Positions 26,625-35,715 of a stretch of DNA of 60,534 nucleotides are shown piece by piece. Position 1 is the stretch's first letter, and each line of letters starts with the position of its first letter. A model generated the notes under the pieces. The model was not told the DNA's origin. It made no database searches and saw only the letters and a list, made by a program, of their open reading frames with translations. Both the position numbers and the translations under genes were made by a program. The stretch comes from Francisella sp. SYW-9 (lineage in GTDB: Bacteria > Pseudomonadota > Gammaproteobacteria > Francisellales > Francisellaceae). The DNA lies in NCBI RefSeq assembly GCF_008711465.1, contig NZ_VXKQ01000024.1, positions 1 to 60,534 of the forward strand, read 5' to 3'.

Positions 26625-27131
26625 TTAAACTATGATATATACGGCTGCTATAACCATAGGTATAAAAGTTATTCCAAAACCAAAGGCTCTATATATAGGA
26701 AATTTTAAATATCCTAAAATAAAGAGAATCCTACCAATGATAAAAAGTCCAGTCATAACATATAGCATACTTAAATGATTAAGGGGTAAAGCATATGCAA
26801 GAGCAAATATCATTCCAAAGAAAATAATAGTATGTTCTATAGAGTTTATTAAAAGAGCTTAATGTATTCTTATCTTATCTGTAACAATACCATCTCTACC
26901 ATCATCACAGGCATTAAACCTTCTCATCCCTACATTGAGTACTAAACATATAATCAAAATAATAGGGTAGATTGATAAATTGCATACAATCGCTAATCGG
27001 TCTGTAGCATCATGATGAGATGATAAATACACCCATGATATAATAAGTATTGGCACAATGGTAATCAGTGAAAATAATGTATGATATTTAATTATTTTTT
27101 GTTCATACTCTTTGTTTCTAGTTTGTTGCAT
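26625..27131 (-). pseudogene. MAPEG-family membrane protein, interrupted by one nonsense codon
   Basis: One frame, from ATG 27131 to the stop at 26625, encodes 167 residues except for a single TAA at 26861-26859. The upstream half ends VGMRRFNACDDGRDGIVTDK then IRIH; after the stop the frame continues ALLINSIEHTIIFFGMIF to GRILFILGYLKFPIYRAFGF. These are MAPEG family motifs: FNAxDD, NxxEH and the GRxLYxxGY helix. A CAA-to-TAA change would explain the break. Intact relatives are four-helix inner-membrane proteins, some glutathione-dependent. It lies 15 bases after the HU gene and in the same direction. Confidence 0.75.
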
Positions 27132-27146
27132 AGTTGTTGTTACCTT

Positions 27147-27425
27147 TCAATTACTATTTATAGCTTCTTTAAGATTTTTACCTGCTTTAAAATGAGCAAC
27201 TGTTGCCGCTTTAATTTTAATAGTTTCACCAGTCTTTGGATTCCTACCATCTCTAGCAGCTCTTTTTTTAGCTTGAAAGGTACCAAAACCAACAAGAGTT
27301 ACATCTTCTTTCTTTTTAAGTGAATGTGTTACTGCATTAATAAAAGCTTTTAAGCTTTTCTCTGCATCTGAGATAGTTATATCAGCTTCTTTAGCAATTT
27401 TATTTACTAATTCATTTTTATTCAT
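27147..27425 (-). CDS. hup: DNA-binding protein HU
   Basis: A 92-residue HU/IHF-family protein. MNKNELVNKIAKEADITISD is the N-terminal helix pair, VTLVGFGTFQAKKRAARDGR leads into the DNA-clamping beta-arm with the RNPKTGE tip, and KAGKNLKEAIN is the C-terminal helix. It is a homodimeric nucleoid protein that bends DNA without sequence specificity. AAGAGG lies 9 bases before the ATG, with a probable promoter (TATAAA/TATTCT-like elements) at 27445-27480 on the minus strand. MAPEG follows directly and was probably co-transcribed. Confidence 0.95.
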   Translation of the reverse strand: MNKNELVNKIAKEADITISDAEKSLKAFINAVTHSLKKKEDVTLVGFGTFQAKKRAARDGRNPKTGETIKIKAATVAHFKAGKNLKEAINSN

Positions 27426-27489
27426 TTAAAATATCCTCTTGTTATTTAAAGTTAGAATACTTAGTTTATAACAATAGTAAAGTTACTAG

Positions 27490-27545
27490 GAAACCTAAAA
27501 TAAACTGGGGGAATTAATATTAAACACACCTATATATTTATAATC
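27490..27545. repeat. Dispersed intergenic repeat, copy C
   Basis: ACCTAAAATAAACTGGGGGA and the following AATTAATATTAAACACACCT to TATAATCAC are about 80% identical to copy A (15178-15230) with one gap. The minus-strand reading DYKYIGVFNINSPSLF parallels DHKYMGVFKIDRHHLF of copy A, so the similarity extends to the possible translation. It abuts the left end of the IS6-family element. Confidence 0.5.
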
Positions 27546-27546
27546 A

Positions 27547-28314
27547 CTAAAATAGGTACTGTTGCAAACTTTAACTGACTAATTTTATATTCTTTCAATT
27601 TTCTTCTGTTTTATGGATGCGTTTAAATATAAGCAATTTAAGGGTGATATAATACTTTGTGTCATAAGATGGTATTTAAAATACGGTACAAGTCATAGAG
27701 AATTAGAGGAGATGCCTAAAGAGAGGAGGAAATGTAGATCATACAAACATTTATAGATGGATTACCCAATATTCTCCTGAGTTAAAGAAAAAGCTAAGTT
27801 GTATAGAAGTATAATATATTTTAAAATCTTAAAAGTAGATGAGACCTATATAAAATTAAAGACAAATGGGAATATTATAAAGAACTGTAACTAAGGATGG
27901 TTATACTGTAGATTTTTATCACATACTAGAAATACTTAAGAAACTTCAAATATGATATCCCAAATTGGAGGATATGATCAAGCATATAACAATACTATAT
28001 TTGAATTAAAAACTGAGAATTATAACTATAGTCATATTAGAATATAGGAAAATAAAATATTTGAATAATATCATTTAGCAGGATCATGATAAGTTTAAAA
28101 GATTCATAAAACTAATGCTTGGTTCTAAATTTATGAAAACAGCTAATGCTACTATTGTAGGTTATGAGTGGATGAGGATATTTAAGAAAGGTCAGTTTGA
28201 TATTTGAACTAAAATGAGAAATAAGACTGAAGCTAAATTTATTAATGAGTTATTTGATGTATATAGCACTAATTTGTAAAAGTCTAGATCTGATGTGACA
28301 GTTACCTATTTTAG
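27547..28314 (+). mobile_element. IS6-family insertion sequence, heavily decayed
   Basis: About 768 bases with imperfect inverted ends (CTAAAATAGGTACTGTTGCA at 27547, and TGTGACAGTTACCTATTTTAG read inversely at the right end); the ACTGTTGCA core is typical of IS6 ends. Inside, from ATG 27613, MDAFKYKQFKGDIILCVIRW continues as YLKYGTSHRELEEM, then dissolves into frameshifts and stops, with recognisable pieces (VDETYIK, KWEYY, DGYTVDFY) and a final FKRFIKLMLGSKFMKTANAT through KGQFDI, stop, TKMRNKTEAKFINELF. At least five lesions make it inactive. Confidence 0.8.
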
Positions 28315-28328
28315 ATAAGCCTTTACTG

Positions 28329-28430
28329 TCAGTTCAGATTGAGTTGATCAACCTTCTCCATCCAGGTTTTTTTTACCATCTCTGTGTATTTTAGGCTTTT
28401 TATCTTGGCATCACTGACTTTCTTGAACAT
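28329..28430 (-). pseudogene. Short open frame between the IS6 remnant and tRNA-Leu, probably a gene fragment
   Basis: Thirty-three codons, MFKKVSDAKIKSLKYTEMVK to VDQLNLN. Upstream on the minus strand are TTGACA (near 28480) and TATAAT-like sequences, so a promoter may be present. The gap 28315-28596 holds nothing else I can name. It may be the 5' end of a gene truncated by the IS6 insertion; the family is not recognised. Confidence 0.25.
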
Positions 28431-28596
28431 ATTTACATACTGACATTATATCAAATACTATACACATGAGTACAGTATGTAAATTGTCAAGCGATACTAT
28501 AGTTTCTGATGAGATTTAATGAGACTGCTAACATCCATTAAAGCCTTGATCTTAAAAGATTTTGATATATCTTGAGATAATATAAGAAAAGTTAAA

Positions 28597-28683
28597 TGGT
28601 GCCGGAGGCCGGACTCGAACCGGCACTCTGTTGCCAGAACCGGATTTTGAATCCGGCGCGTCTACCAATTTCACCACTCCGGC
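28597..28683 (-). tRNA. tRNA-Leu (anticodon CAA)
   Basis: The minus-strand sequence begins GCCGGAGTGGTGAAATTGGT, folds with a 7-base acceptor stem (GCCGGAG/CTCCGGC) and has anticodon stem CCGGA/TCCGG around loop TTCAAAA, giving anticodon CAA. It has the long variable arm typical of class II tRNAs (TTCTGGCAACAGAGT region), a TTCGAGT T-loop and an encoded CCA end. It reads codon UUG. It lies 6 bases downstream of the rpoA2 stop. Confidence 0.95.
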
Positions 28684-28689
28684 GTATTA

Positions 28690-29646
28690 TTAGATATCCT
28701 CAGGCCAGTTATCTATCGCTGTACCAAGAGATAAGCCTAGCTCTGATAATTTTTGTTTAATCTCTGTTAGAGATTTCTTACCAAAGTTTGGAGCTTTTAG
28801 AAGTTCATTTTCAGTTTTTTGTACAAGTTCACCAATAAATCTGATGTTTACTGCTTTTAGACAGTTAGATGATCTAGCTGTTAGATTTAGCTCTTCAACA
28901 TGTTTTAATAAGATAGGATCAATATCTTTTGTTGGATCTTCTACAAAGATACCTTGATTGATATCTTCAACATCAACAATATTTCTCAATTGATTTTGAA
29001 TCTTTGTAGCAGCTAGTCTTAAAGCTTCTTCACAAGTGATATTACCATTTGTCTTAATGTTAAAGTTAAGCTTATCAAGGTCCGTACGTCTACCTACACG
29101 AGCATCCTTAACCTCAAAATCACAGAAAGTAACAGGTGAAAAAGTAGCATCTAAAAGGAACTCACCATCTTTGAAATTTTCAGATGTTTGTCTATAGCCA
29201 ACACCTTTTTCAACTTTAGCTTCTATTTTTAGTTTTCTGCCACCATTATAGCTACAGATAAATACTTCTTCTGTTATTTTCAAACCTTCTGATAGTTTAG
29301 CTTCCTCAGAGAAAACCTCTTCTTCAGAGCCAGAAAGATCAAAGATTATAGTACCTGTTTCAACATTATCAGCTAATGCTACAGGGAGAGCCTTAACATT
29401 TAAGATAATATCAGCAACAGTCTCGTCACATGGAATTACATCTTCTAAAGATGTAATTTTTCCATCATTAATTTTTATACTAGTAACGCATGCACCACCA
29501 ACAGAATAAAGCATAGTTTGCTTCAAAGCATAACCAAGTGTATAACCAACACCTCTTTCTAGTGCTTCAAAAGAAAACTTAGTCGCATTTTTAGCATAGT
29601 CATCAATTTTAATATTAGTAGGATGTAGTAAATTTTCTAGTGCCAT
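28690..29646 (-). CDS. rpoA2: RNA polymerase alpha subunit, second copy (RpoA2)
   Basis: A 318-residue alpha subunit. The N-terminal dimerisation/assembly domain covers about 1-230 ([60 protein letters not shown]) and the C-terminal DNA/activator-binding domain about 250-318 ([32 protein letters not shown]). It stands alone beside tRNA-Leu, not in the ribosomal-protein operon where the ordinary rpoA lies. Francisella is known for two different alpha subunits that form a heterodimer in RNA polymerase. [12 protein letters not shown] replaces the usual GxTLGNALRRxLL, and many interface residues differ from the standard alpha, in line with a specialised partner. Confidence 0.92.
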   Translation of the reverse strand: MALENLLHPTNIKIDDYAKNATKFSFEALERGVGYTLGYALKQTMLYSVGGACVTSIKINDGKITSLEDVIPCDETVADIILNVKALPVALADNVETGTIIFDLSGSEEEVFSEEAKLSEGLKITEEVFICSYNGGRKLKIEAKVEKGVGYRQTSENFKDGEFLLDATFSPVTFCDFEVKDARVGRRTDLDKLNFNIKTNGNITCEEALRLAATKIQNQLRNIVDVEDINQGIFVEDPTKDIDPILLKHVEELNLTARSSNCLKAVNIRFIGELVQKTENELLKAPNFGKKSLTEIKQKLSELGLSLGTAIDNWPEDI

Positions 29647-29733
29647 AGCAGTTTTAAAACCTAGTTATATTTTATTCGATATAATTTAATTCCAAAGATT
29701 ATAACATACAAATGCAAAATTTTAATAGCTTTA

Positions 29734-30972
29734 TTATAACTTCTTGATTTTGTTTATACTTTCAAGCTTCACTTTAATCTTACTCTCGAAACCACTGCCT
29801 GATGGAGAGTAGAAAGTTTGCTTGATATTTTTAGGTAAATACTGCTGATTAACATATGAGTTTGGATAATTATGTGGATATAAATAGTTGCTATCCTTAT
29901 AATTTTTTAGATGCTGAGGTACTTCTATATGACCTAAGCCTTTAGTTACTTGCTGTGCTTCTGCTAATGCTTTATAACAAGCATTACTTTTAGGCGCAAC
30001 AGCTAAATATATGGCAGCTTGAGATAGAACTAACCTACCCTCTGGTAAACCTAGTTTTTCATATGCATTCCAAGCATCTATTGCAACTCTCAAAGCTTGT
30101 GGATCAGCATTACCAATATCCTCTGAAGCTATACACAACATTCTTCTAGCAACAACTAATGGATCTACGCCATTATCAAGCATCAAACCAAGCCAAAAGA
30201 TAGCTGCATCAGGATCAGTACCTCTTACAGATTTATGGAAAGCTGAGAGTTGTTCATAAAATTCTTTACCCTCACGATGAAAATCTCTTGATGCTTCACC
30301 TACTGCTTGATCAAATAAATCTTTAGTTAGAACAATATTCTCTGCTTGATTACTAATCAAAAATATTCTCTCAAGCAAGTTTAAAATTTTACGGCAATCG
30401 CCCTCACTATAATTATGAATGGCATCATATAAACCCTCACCTATTTCAAAAGTGTGACGTGCTAAAATCTCATCCTGTTTCAATGCTCGTTGAATTAGTT
30501 CTTTAGTTCCTGTAATACTTAAACGTTTAAGACGTAGTACAAACAATCTCGAAACTAAAGCATTATTCAGATAATATGTCGGATTTTCTGTAGTTGCTCC
30601 AATCAAAATAACCTTGCCAGACTCAACATACGGTAAAAGTAAATCTTGTTGTGATTTATTAAAGCGATGGATTTCATCTAAAAATAGCACAAAGCTATCT
30701 AGATCTTTATTATCTGCAATAAGCTTCTTAACTTCTTTAACGCCTGAGTCTACAGCTGATAACTCAAAGAACTCCAGATTCTTAGAACTTGCTATAATTC
30801 TTGCTAATGTTGTCTTACCAACCCCTGGTTTGCCACATAAAACCATAGAACAGATACCATCACTAACAAGTATTTTTCTTAACACACCATTTTCGGATAA
30901 TAGGTGTTCCTGACCTATAATATCATCGATTTTATTGGGTCTTACTCTGGCTGCTAGTGGTATATATTTCAT
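29734..30972 (-). CDS. rarA: Replication-associated recombination protein A (AAA+ ATPase RarA/MgsA)
   Basis: A 412-residue AAA+ protein of the clamp-loader group. Walker A GKPGVGKTT is at 47-55, Walker B LFLDEIHRF at 96-104, sensor 1 GATTENPTYYLNNAL follows, then an SRLFVLRL arginine-finger region. The C-terminal tetramerisation/SSB-linked region includes KSVRGTDPDAAIFWLGLMLD, ARRMLCIASEDIGNADPQAL and PKSNACYKAL, all diagnostic of RarA. It acts at stalled forks. It is followed leftwards by rpoA2 (87-base gap) and preceded by the palindrome-rich spacer. Confidence 0.95.
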   Translation of the reverse strand: MKYIPLAARVRPNKIDDIIGQEHLLSENGVLRKILVSDGICSMVLCGKPGVGKTTLARIIASSKNLEFFELSAVDSGVKEVKKLIADNKDLDSFVLFLDEIHRFNKSQQDLLLPYVESGKVILIGATTENPTYYLNNALVSRLFVLRLKRLSITGTKELIQRALKQDEILARHTFEIGEGLYDAIHNYSEGDCRKILNLLERIFLISNQAENIVLTKDLFDQAVGEASRDFHREGKEFYEQLSAFHKSVRGTDPDAAIFWLGLMLDNGVDPLVVARRMLCIASEDIGNADPQALRVAIDAWNAYEKLGLPEGRLVLSQAAIYLAVAPKSNACYKALAEAQQVTKGLGHIEVPQHLKNYKDSNYLYPHNYPNSYVNQQYLPKNIKQTFYSPSGSGFESKIKVKLESINKIKKL

Positions 30973-31018
30973 TTACTAAATCTCATTATTTTTTTGATTA
31001 TCACAGCACATTGCGATT

Positions 31019-31182
31019 AGCTGTTGCGATATCAATGAAAAGTTGCTACAACTGTCTGAACATGGTGAGTTTTGTAGCAACCATTGATTAGCAACAAAGC
31101 GATAGCTAAGTGCTAAGCAGTTTTGCATACTTTTCCTGCTATGAAAAAAGTATGTCGCAATAACTGGCAAAGCCAGTTGCGA
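31019..31182. repeat. Cluster of three inverted repeats (hairpins) between rarA and ppx/gppA
   Basis: Hairpin 1: GTTGCTACAA (31042-31051) pairs with TTGTAGCAAC (31072-31081), extended by ATCAATG (31031-31037) pairing with CATTGAT (31082-31088). Hairpin 2: CATACTTTT (31126-31134) with AAAAGTATG (31146-31154). Hairpin 3: TCGCAA (31155-31160) with TTGCGA (31177-31182), enclosing CTGGC-AAA-GCCAG. All are perfect or nearly so and packed into about 150 bases. Only hairpin 2 has a T-rich side, so this is not just one intrinsic terminator. A 72-codon open frame crosses the region but is explained by the palindromes. The spacer could be an RNA element or a REP-like repeat. Confidence 0.8.
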
Positions 31183-31220
31183 AACTATTAACATAAACCT
31201 TAGACCTAGTCCATGATTTT

Positions 31221-32147
31221 CTAATTAATAACAATCTTATACTTACTTTTAACAAGTTCATAAAGCATGCCTTCACGCACTGCGCCATTTGATAACTTCA
31301 TTTCAGCAATACCCAAACAATCAAATATCGCATACAAGATAGTAACACCTCCAGCAAGGACACTTTCACGATCCTCTCTTAATCCTTCAAAACGTATATT
31401 CTCAACTTGTCTTTTATCCATCATCATAGTTATTAGATCATTTAAGAATTTCTGTGTAACAATAGAGTTATTATTAAGCATTTCAGAGATATTTGTAACT
31501 GAGATAATTGTACCAGATGAGCCTAAAACATGATTCCAGCCTATTTTTTTATATTTTGATAATATTGGCTCAAGTGTCTGTTTGGCTTTAGCTGTGGCAG
31601 CATGAAAGTTTGCAAAATCAAGTTTCTCATTTGTAAAAAAATCTTTTTGCATACCGACACACCCCATATCCAAACTACGCGCTATCAATATCTTATCACC
31701 TCGACCAATTACAATTTCTGTTGAGCCGCCACCGATATCAATAACTAATGTCTTTTGCTTTATATCATGATTATCTCTAGCTCCAACATAAACAAGCCTT
31801 GCTTCTTCTGGTCCAGAAATAATCTTAATCTTTGCTCCCAAGGCTTTATCTAATTTCCTTTTAAAACCTTTAATATTATTTTTTGCTTTTCTAAGTGTAT
31901 ATGTTCCGACCGCGCGTACATGCTCAACTTTATATTTCTGTATTTCTTGGGCAAAAAACTCTAAGCATTTAATAGCCCTTTCTTGGACATCCTTACTTAT
32001 AGTTAGGTTATTATTTAAACCTGCTCTTAATTGTACTTTTTGCTTTTGTTTAGATAATGTAACAACCTCTCCATCAGGTTTGATTTCACTAATAAGCATA
32101 TGAAAACTATTTGAACCTAAATCTACTGTTGCTACTATTTTTGACAT
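31221..32147 (-). CDS. Ppx/GppA-family exopolyphosphatase / pppGpp phosphohydrolase
   Basis: Using ATG 32147 (GGA 6-7 bases upstream) the protein has 308 residues; an ATG five codons earlier has no such site. It carries the ASKHA fold: DLGSNSFHMLI near the start is the first phosphate loop, LVIDIGGGSTEIVIG near residue 135 the second, and GSSGTIISVTNI a later conserved loop. GLREDRESVLAGGVTILYAI is typical of Ppx/GppA. It is short, lacking the C-terminal HD-like domains of E. coli Ppx, so it is a two-domain form acting on polyphosphate or pppGpp in the cytoplasm. It is divergent from trxA. Confidence 0.9.
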   Translation of the reverse strand: MSKIVATVDLGSNSFHMLISEIKPDGEVVTLSKQKQKVQLRAGLNNNLTISKDVQERAIKCLEFFAQEIQKYKVEHVRAVGTYTLRKAKNNIKGFKRKLDKALGAKIKIISGPEEARLVYVGARDNHDIKQKTLVIDIGGGSTEIVIGRGDKILIARSLDMGCVGMQKDFFTNEKLDFANFHAATAKAKQTLEPILSKYKKIGWNHVLGSSGTIISVTNISEMLNNNSIVTQKFLNDLITMMMDKRQVENIRFEGLREDRESVLAGGVTILYAIFDCLGIAEMKLSNGAVREGMLYELVKSKYKIVIN

Positions 32148-32217
32148 ATAATCCAAAAGCATGAGTTTTATAACTAGTTCTATTATAAAAAAATATAGCT
32201 AAAATAGCTAAAAAAAT

Positions 32218-32245
32218 TTGTCTAAGAAGTTTTTTTGTTTATAAT
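32218..32245 (+). promoter_or_regulatory. Probable promoter of trxA-rho
   Basis: TTGTCT (32218-32223), 16 bases, then a perfect TATAAT (32240-32245). It lies about 95 bases upstream of trxA, in the spacer divergent from ppx/gppA, leaving a leader of roughly 90 bases. Confidence 0.6.
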
Positions 32246-32343
32246 AACTAGCAATTAGTTTAACTTCTTATAAAACATCAAAATACATAGTAGCAAGGCT
32301 ACTTAATCGATTTTAAAATCAAAATTTAAAGGAAAATCAAAGC

Positions 32344-32667
32344 ATGTCAAAATGTATCGATATATCAGATAGTCAATTCGAAAGTGAAGTTTTAAATAGT
32401 GATACTCCTGTATTATTAGATTTCTGGGCACCATGGTGTGGTCCTTGTAAAATGCTTTCTCCTATACTTGAGAAAGTGGCTGATCACTATGGTGATCAAA
32501 TCAAAGTTTGCAAAATCAATATCGATGACAATGAAGAAACTGCTATGAAATTTGGTGTTCGTGGCGTACCTACTCTTATGGTTTTCAAAGATGGCGAAAA
32601 CAAAGAAACTAAAGTTGGTGTGGTACAAAAAAGTCAATTAATTTCAATCATAGACAAATATCTATAA
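32344..32667 (+). CDS. trxA: Thioredoxin
   Basis: A 107-residue classical thioredoxin with the active site WCGPC at 31-35 (LLDFWAPWCGPCKMLSPILE), the buried Asp in VLLDFW and the cis-proline loop GVRGVPTLMVF. It is a cytoplasmic disulfide reductant. AAAGGAAAA lies about 10 bases before the ATG. rho follows after 39 bases on the same strand, the common trxA-rho order of proteobacteria. Confidence 0.97.
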   Translation: MSKCIDISDSQFESEVLNSDTPVLLDFWAPWCGPCKMLSPILEKVADHYGDQIKVCKINIDDNEETAMKFGVRGVPTLMVFKDGENKETKVGVVQKSQLISIIDKYL

Positions 32668-32706
32668 TTTAGTTATATCAACATATCTTTACAAATAGAG
32701 AATCAA

Positions 32707-33969
32707 ATGAATTTAAATGAATTAAAGTATAAATCTGTTAATGAGCTAATGGACATAGCTCAAAGCCTAGATCTTGAATCACTGCGTGCAAGAAAACAAG
32801 AACTTATCTTTTCAATCTTAAAATATCATGCTGATAAAGGTGAAGATATTTATGGTGAAGGTATTTTAGAAGTTTTACAAGATGGTTACGGTTTTTTAAG
32901 ATCTTCAGATAGCTCGTATTTCGCATCTCCTGATGATATATACGTTTCACCAGCTTTTATTAGAAAACTAAACCTGCGTACTGGTGATAGTATTGTTGGT
33001 AAGATTCGCCCTCCTCGTGATAATGAAAAATACTTTGCAGTTAAGCACATCGACAGTGTCAACTTTGACTCTCCTGAGCTAGCTAGAAAGAAAATCTTAT
33101 TTGAAAACTTAACTCCTGAATATGCTAAAGAAAGACTTACAATGGAGATTGGTAATGGTTCAAATGAAGATATTACAGCAAGAGTTATTGATTTAGCTGC
33201 GCCATTTGGTAAAGGTCAGCGTGGTTTGATTGTTGCACCTCCTAAAACTGGTAAAACAATTATGATGCAAAATATTGCAACATCAATAGCTAAGAATCAC
33301 CCTGAATGTAATCTAATCATGCTACTAATTGATGAACGTCCTGAGGAAGTTACAGAAATGCAACGTTCAGTACGTGGTGAAGTTGTTGCTTCAACATTTG
33401 ATGAGCCTGCTGCTCGTCATGTTCAACTAGCTGAAATCGTAATTGAGAAAGCAAAAAGATTAGTTGAGCATAAACAAGATGTTGTAATCCTATTAGACTC
33501 AATCACAAGACTTGCTCGCGCATACAACACAGTCTCTCCTGCTTCTGGTCGTGTACTTTCTGGTGGTGTTGAGGCAAATGCTCTACAAAAACCTAAGAGA
33601 TTCTTTGGTGCTGCACGTAATACAGCTGAAGGTGGTAGTTTAACAATAATTGCTACTGCTCTTGTAGAAACAGGATCTAAAATGGATGAGGTTATCTTTG
33701 AGGAATTTAAAGGTACTGGTAATATGGAGCTTCATCTTGATCGTAAAATTGCTGAGCGTCGTGTTTATCCTGCTATTAGCTTTGATAGATCTGGTACGCG
33801 TAGAGAAGAGCTTCTTACATCTCAAGAAGAGCTACAAAAACTTTGGGTTCTACGTAAGATTCTTGGAGGTATGGAAGATGTTCAAGCTATGGAATTCTTA
33901 ACAGAAAAAATGAAAGGCTCCTTAACAAATGAAGAGTTCTTCCAAACTATGAAAAGAGGCGCCATTTAA
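32707..33969 (+). CDS. rho: Transcription termination factor Rho
   Basis: A 420-residue hexameric RNA-dependent ATPase. Residues about 5-45 form the N-terminal helical domain, and 50-120 the cold-shock-like primary RNA-binding domain with [20 protein letters not shown]. Walker A APPKTGKT is at 177-184, Walker [17 protein letters not shown] near 260, then the Q-loop and R-loop regions ([36 protein letters not shown]). It has full length and all motifs are intact. It is the second gene of trxA-rho and convergent with manB, with a 233-base gap lacking a clear intrinsic terminator. Confidence 0.98.
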   Translation: MNLNELKYKSVNELMDIAQSLDLESLRARKQELIFSILKYHADKGEDIYGEGILEVLQDGYGFLRSSDSSYFASPDDIYVSPAFIRKLNLRTGDSIVGKIRPPRDNEKYFAVKHIDSVNFDSPELARKKILFENLTPEYAKERLTMEIGNGSNEDITARVIDLAAPFGKGQRGLIVAPPKTGKTIMMQNIATSIAKNHPECNLIMLLIDERPEEVTEMQRSVRGEVVASTFDEPAARHVQLAEIVIEKAKRLVEHKQDVVILLDSITRLARAYNTVSPASGRVLSGGVEANALQKPKRFFGAARNTAEGGSLTIIATALVETGSKMDEVIFEEFKGTGNMELHLDRKIAERRVYPAISFDRSGTRREELLTSQEELQKLWVLRKILGGMEDVQAMEFLTEKMKGSLTNEEFFQTMKRGAI

Positions 33970-34202
33970 TTTTTCTATAATTCTAAATATTTACTATCTA
34001 ACTTATATCTCAAAATTACAATTTCTAAAATAGGTATAAGTCGAGCTTGATTTATTATTTGATAAATTAATATAGTTAAGCCAAATGTCCTTTGTAACTA
34101 TTTTCTTTATCCTGAACCTACTCATTAAAAATTAGATTTTATTCTCAAGTCGTAGAATGATATATCTTTCGGATTAACTATAATAGAATTTTCAAAAGTT
34201 AA

Positions 34203-35681
34203 TTAGCTTTTTATTAGAGAAGTACAGTATTTATTTAACTCTTCCGCAGATTCTTTAGAAGTAGCTTCAGTATAACATCTAAGCTCTGGAGCATTGCCAG
34301 AAGGTCTTAAATGTAAAACATCCTGATTCTCCAAAGTTATTCTAACACCATCTGTAGTATCTATATGTTTAATATCGTTCTTACCATTAAAATACTCAGA
34401 AACTATCTGATCTAAAAGCTTCGATTCACCTGCTAATATTGTCTTTAATATTTCGTTACTTTTCTCAGTTGCAAAATCATCAACCTTACTACTAGCGGTG
34501 TAGCGTGCAGGTAAGTCAAATAATAGTTCAGATATTGTTTTATTTGAAACTATCGATAACATAAGCACAGCTAACATCGGTATCACGGCGTCACGAGTAG
34601 GTAATGCTTTTAAAGTAGTATCTTTTAGACAAATATCCCCAGCCTGTAAAAAACCTCCATTAGCCTCATAGCCAACTACACCACTATGACCATCTAAAAG
34701 TAATTGATTCATTGCAGCAATTACATATGGCGAACCGATTTTAGTTCTAATAATATTCTTAAAATATCCTATCTTTTCAACTATAGTGTTACTACTAACT
34801 GGAGTTGCTACAGACTGTGTCTGTAGATACCTAGCAGTTAAAACACCTAATACATCACCTTTTAGCCAATTACCATACTCATCACTAACTAGAGGTCTAT
34901 CTGCATCACCATCTGTTGAAACTATACTATCGATCTTGTACTCACTTGCCCACTGGTTTGCAAGTTTGACATCTTCTTGACGGATTGCTTCAGTATCTAC
35001 TGACACAAACCTTTCAGAGAATCCCAATAAGATAACTTTAGCTCCTAATTTTTCAAGAATTTCTTTAACTATCTTACGTCCCACAGATGAATGCTCATAT
35101 AGTCCAATAGTCTTACCTTCTAAACAGTTATTAGGAAAAAATTCTGTATATCTATCAACATATTGTGAATGAGCTTGATTACATATCGTAGGAAGTTCTA
35201 TTTTTTGTAAAAACATTCCATTATAATCAAAATCAGCATCATTAACTTTTATAGCTTGATTAACTATTATCTCTTCATCTTCTTTAAGAACTTCACCATA
35301 AGGAGTATTAAACTTAATACCGTTTCTATCTTCTGGAATATGACTACCAGTAACCATAACTGACGGTATCTGATTAGATACCCCATACAGCATAACTGCT
35401 GGCGATGGTATTTCCCCACAATATACAGGTTCATAACCACTATCTATAACAGCTTTGACAACTGCTTTTGTTATTCTAGGACTACTATCACGCAAATCAT
35501 GTGCTATAGCAATTTTTGTACCTTTAGTTATAGAATATTTTTGTTCTAAAAACTGAAGAAAAGCTTTTGTATATAACCAACAAATTTTGTCAGTCATAGC
35601 TGATACAAGACCTCTAACACCACTAGTACCAAACTTAACTCCACTAATTTTTATAACATCCTTAATAACTACTTTTTCCAC
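34203..35681 (-). CDS. manB: Phosphomannomutase/phosphoglucomutase
   Basis: A 492-residue alpha-D-phosphohexomutase. The phosphoserine loop is TGSHIPEDRNGIKF with S113, the metal loop is DGDADRPL, the sugar loop GYEANGGFLQ, and the phosphate-binding loop near the C-terminus RPSGNAPELRCYTEA. The start is GTG 35681 with AGGAGA 7 bases upstream. It interconverts hexose-6-phosphate and hexose-1-phosphate for nucleotide-sugar synthesis. It is the last gene of the long minus-strand polysaccharide cluster, next to rho as in F. tularensis. The usual partner manC (GDP-mannose pyrophosphorylase) is not in the window, so it might serve as a phosphoglucomutase here. Confidence 0.9.
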   Translation of the reverse strand: MEKVVIKDVIKISGVKFGTSGVRGLVSAMTDKICWLYTKAFLQFLEQKYSITKGTKIAIAHDLRDSSPRITKAVVKAVIDSGYEPVYCGEIPSPAVMLYGVSNQIPSVMVTGSHIPEDRNGIKFNTPYGEVLKEDEEIIVNQAIKVNDADFDYNGMFLQKIELPTICNQAHSQYVDRYTEFFPNNCLEGKTIGLYEHSSVGRKIVKEILEKLGAKVILLGFSERFVSVDTEAIRQEDVKLANQWASEYKIDSIVSTDGDADRPLVSDEYGNWLKGDVLGVLTARYLQTQSVATPVSSNTIVEKIGYFKNIIRTKIGSPYVIAAMNQLLLDGHSGVVGYEANGGFLQAGDICLKDTTLKALPTRDAVIPMLAVLMLSIVSNKTISELLFDLPARYTASSKVDDFATEKSNEILKTILAGESKLLDQIVSEYFNGKNDIKHIDTTDGVRITLENQDVLHLRPSGNAPELRCYTEATSKESAEELNKYCTSLIKS

Positions 35682-35715
35682 GCTAATCTCCTAGAATAGT
35701 TTTAATATTATAAAT

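Noticed and set aside
30976-31194. 72-codon open frame between rarA and ppx/gppA
   Set aside because: It runs through the hairpin cluster, has no ribosome-binding site and an odd composition rich in Ser, Cys and Gln. The open frame is a by-product of the palindromes.
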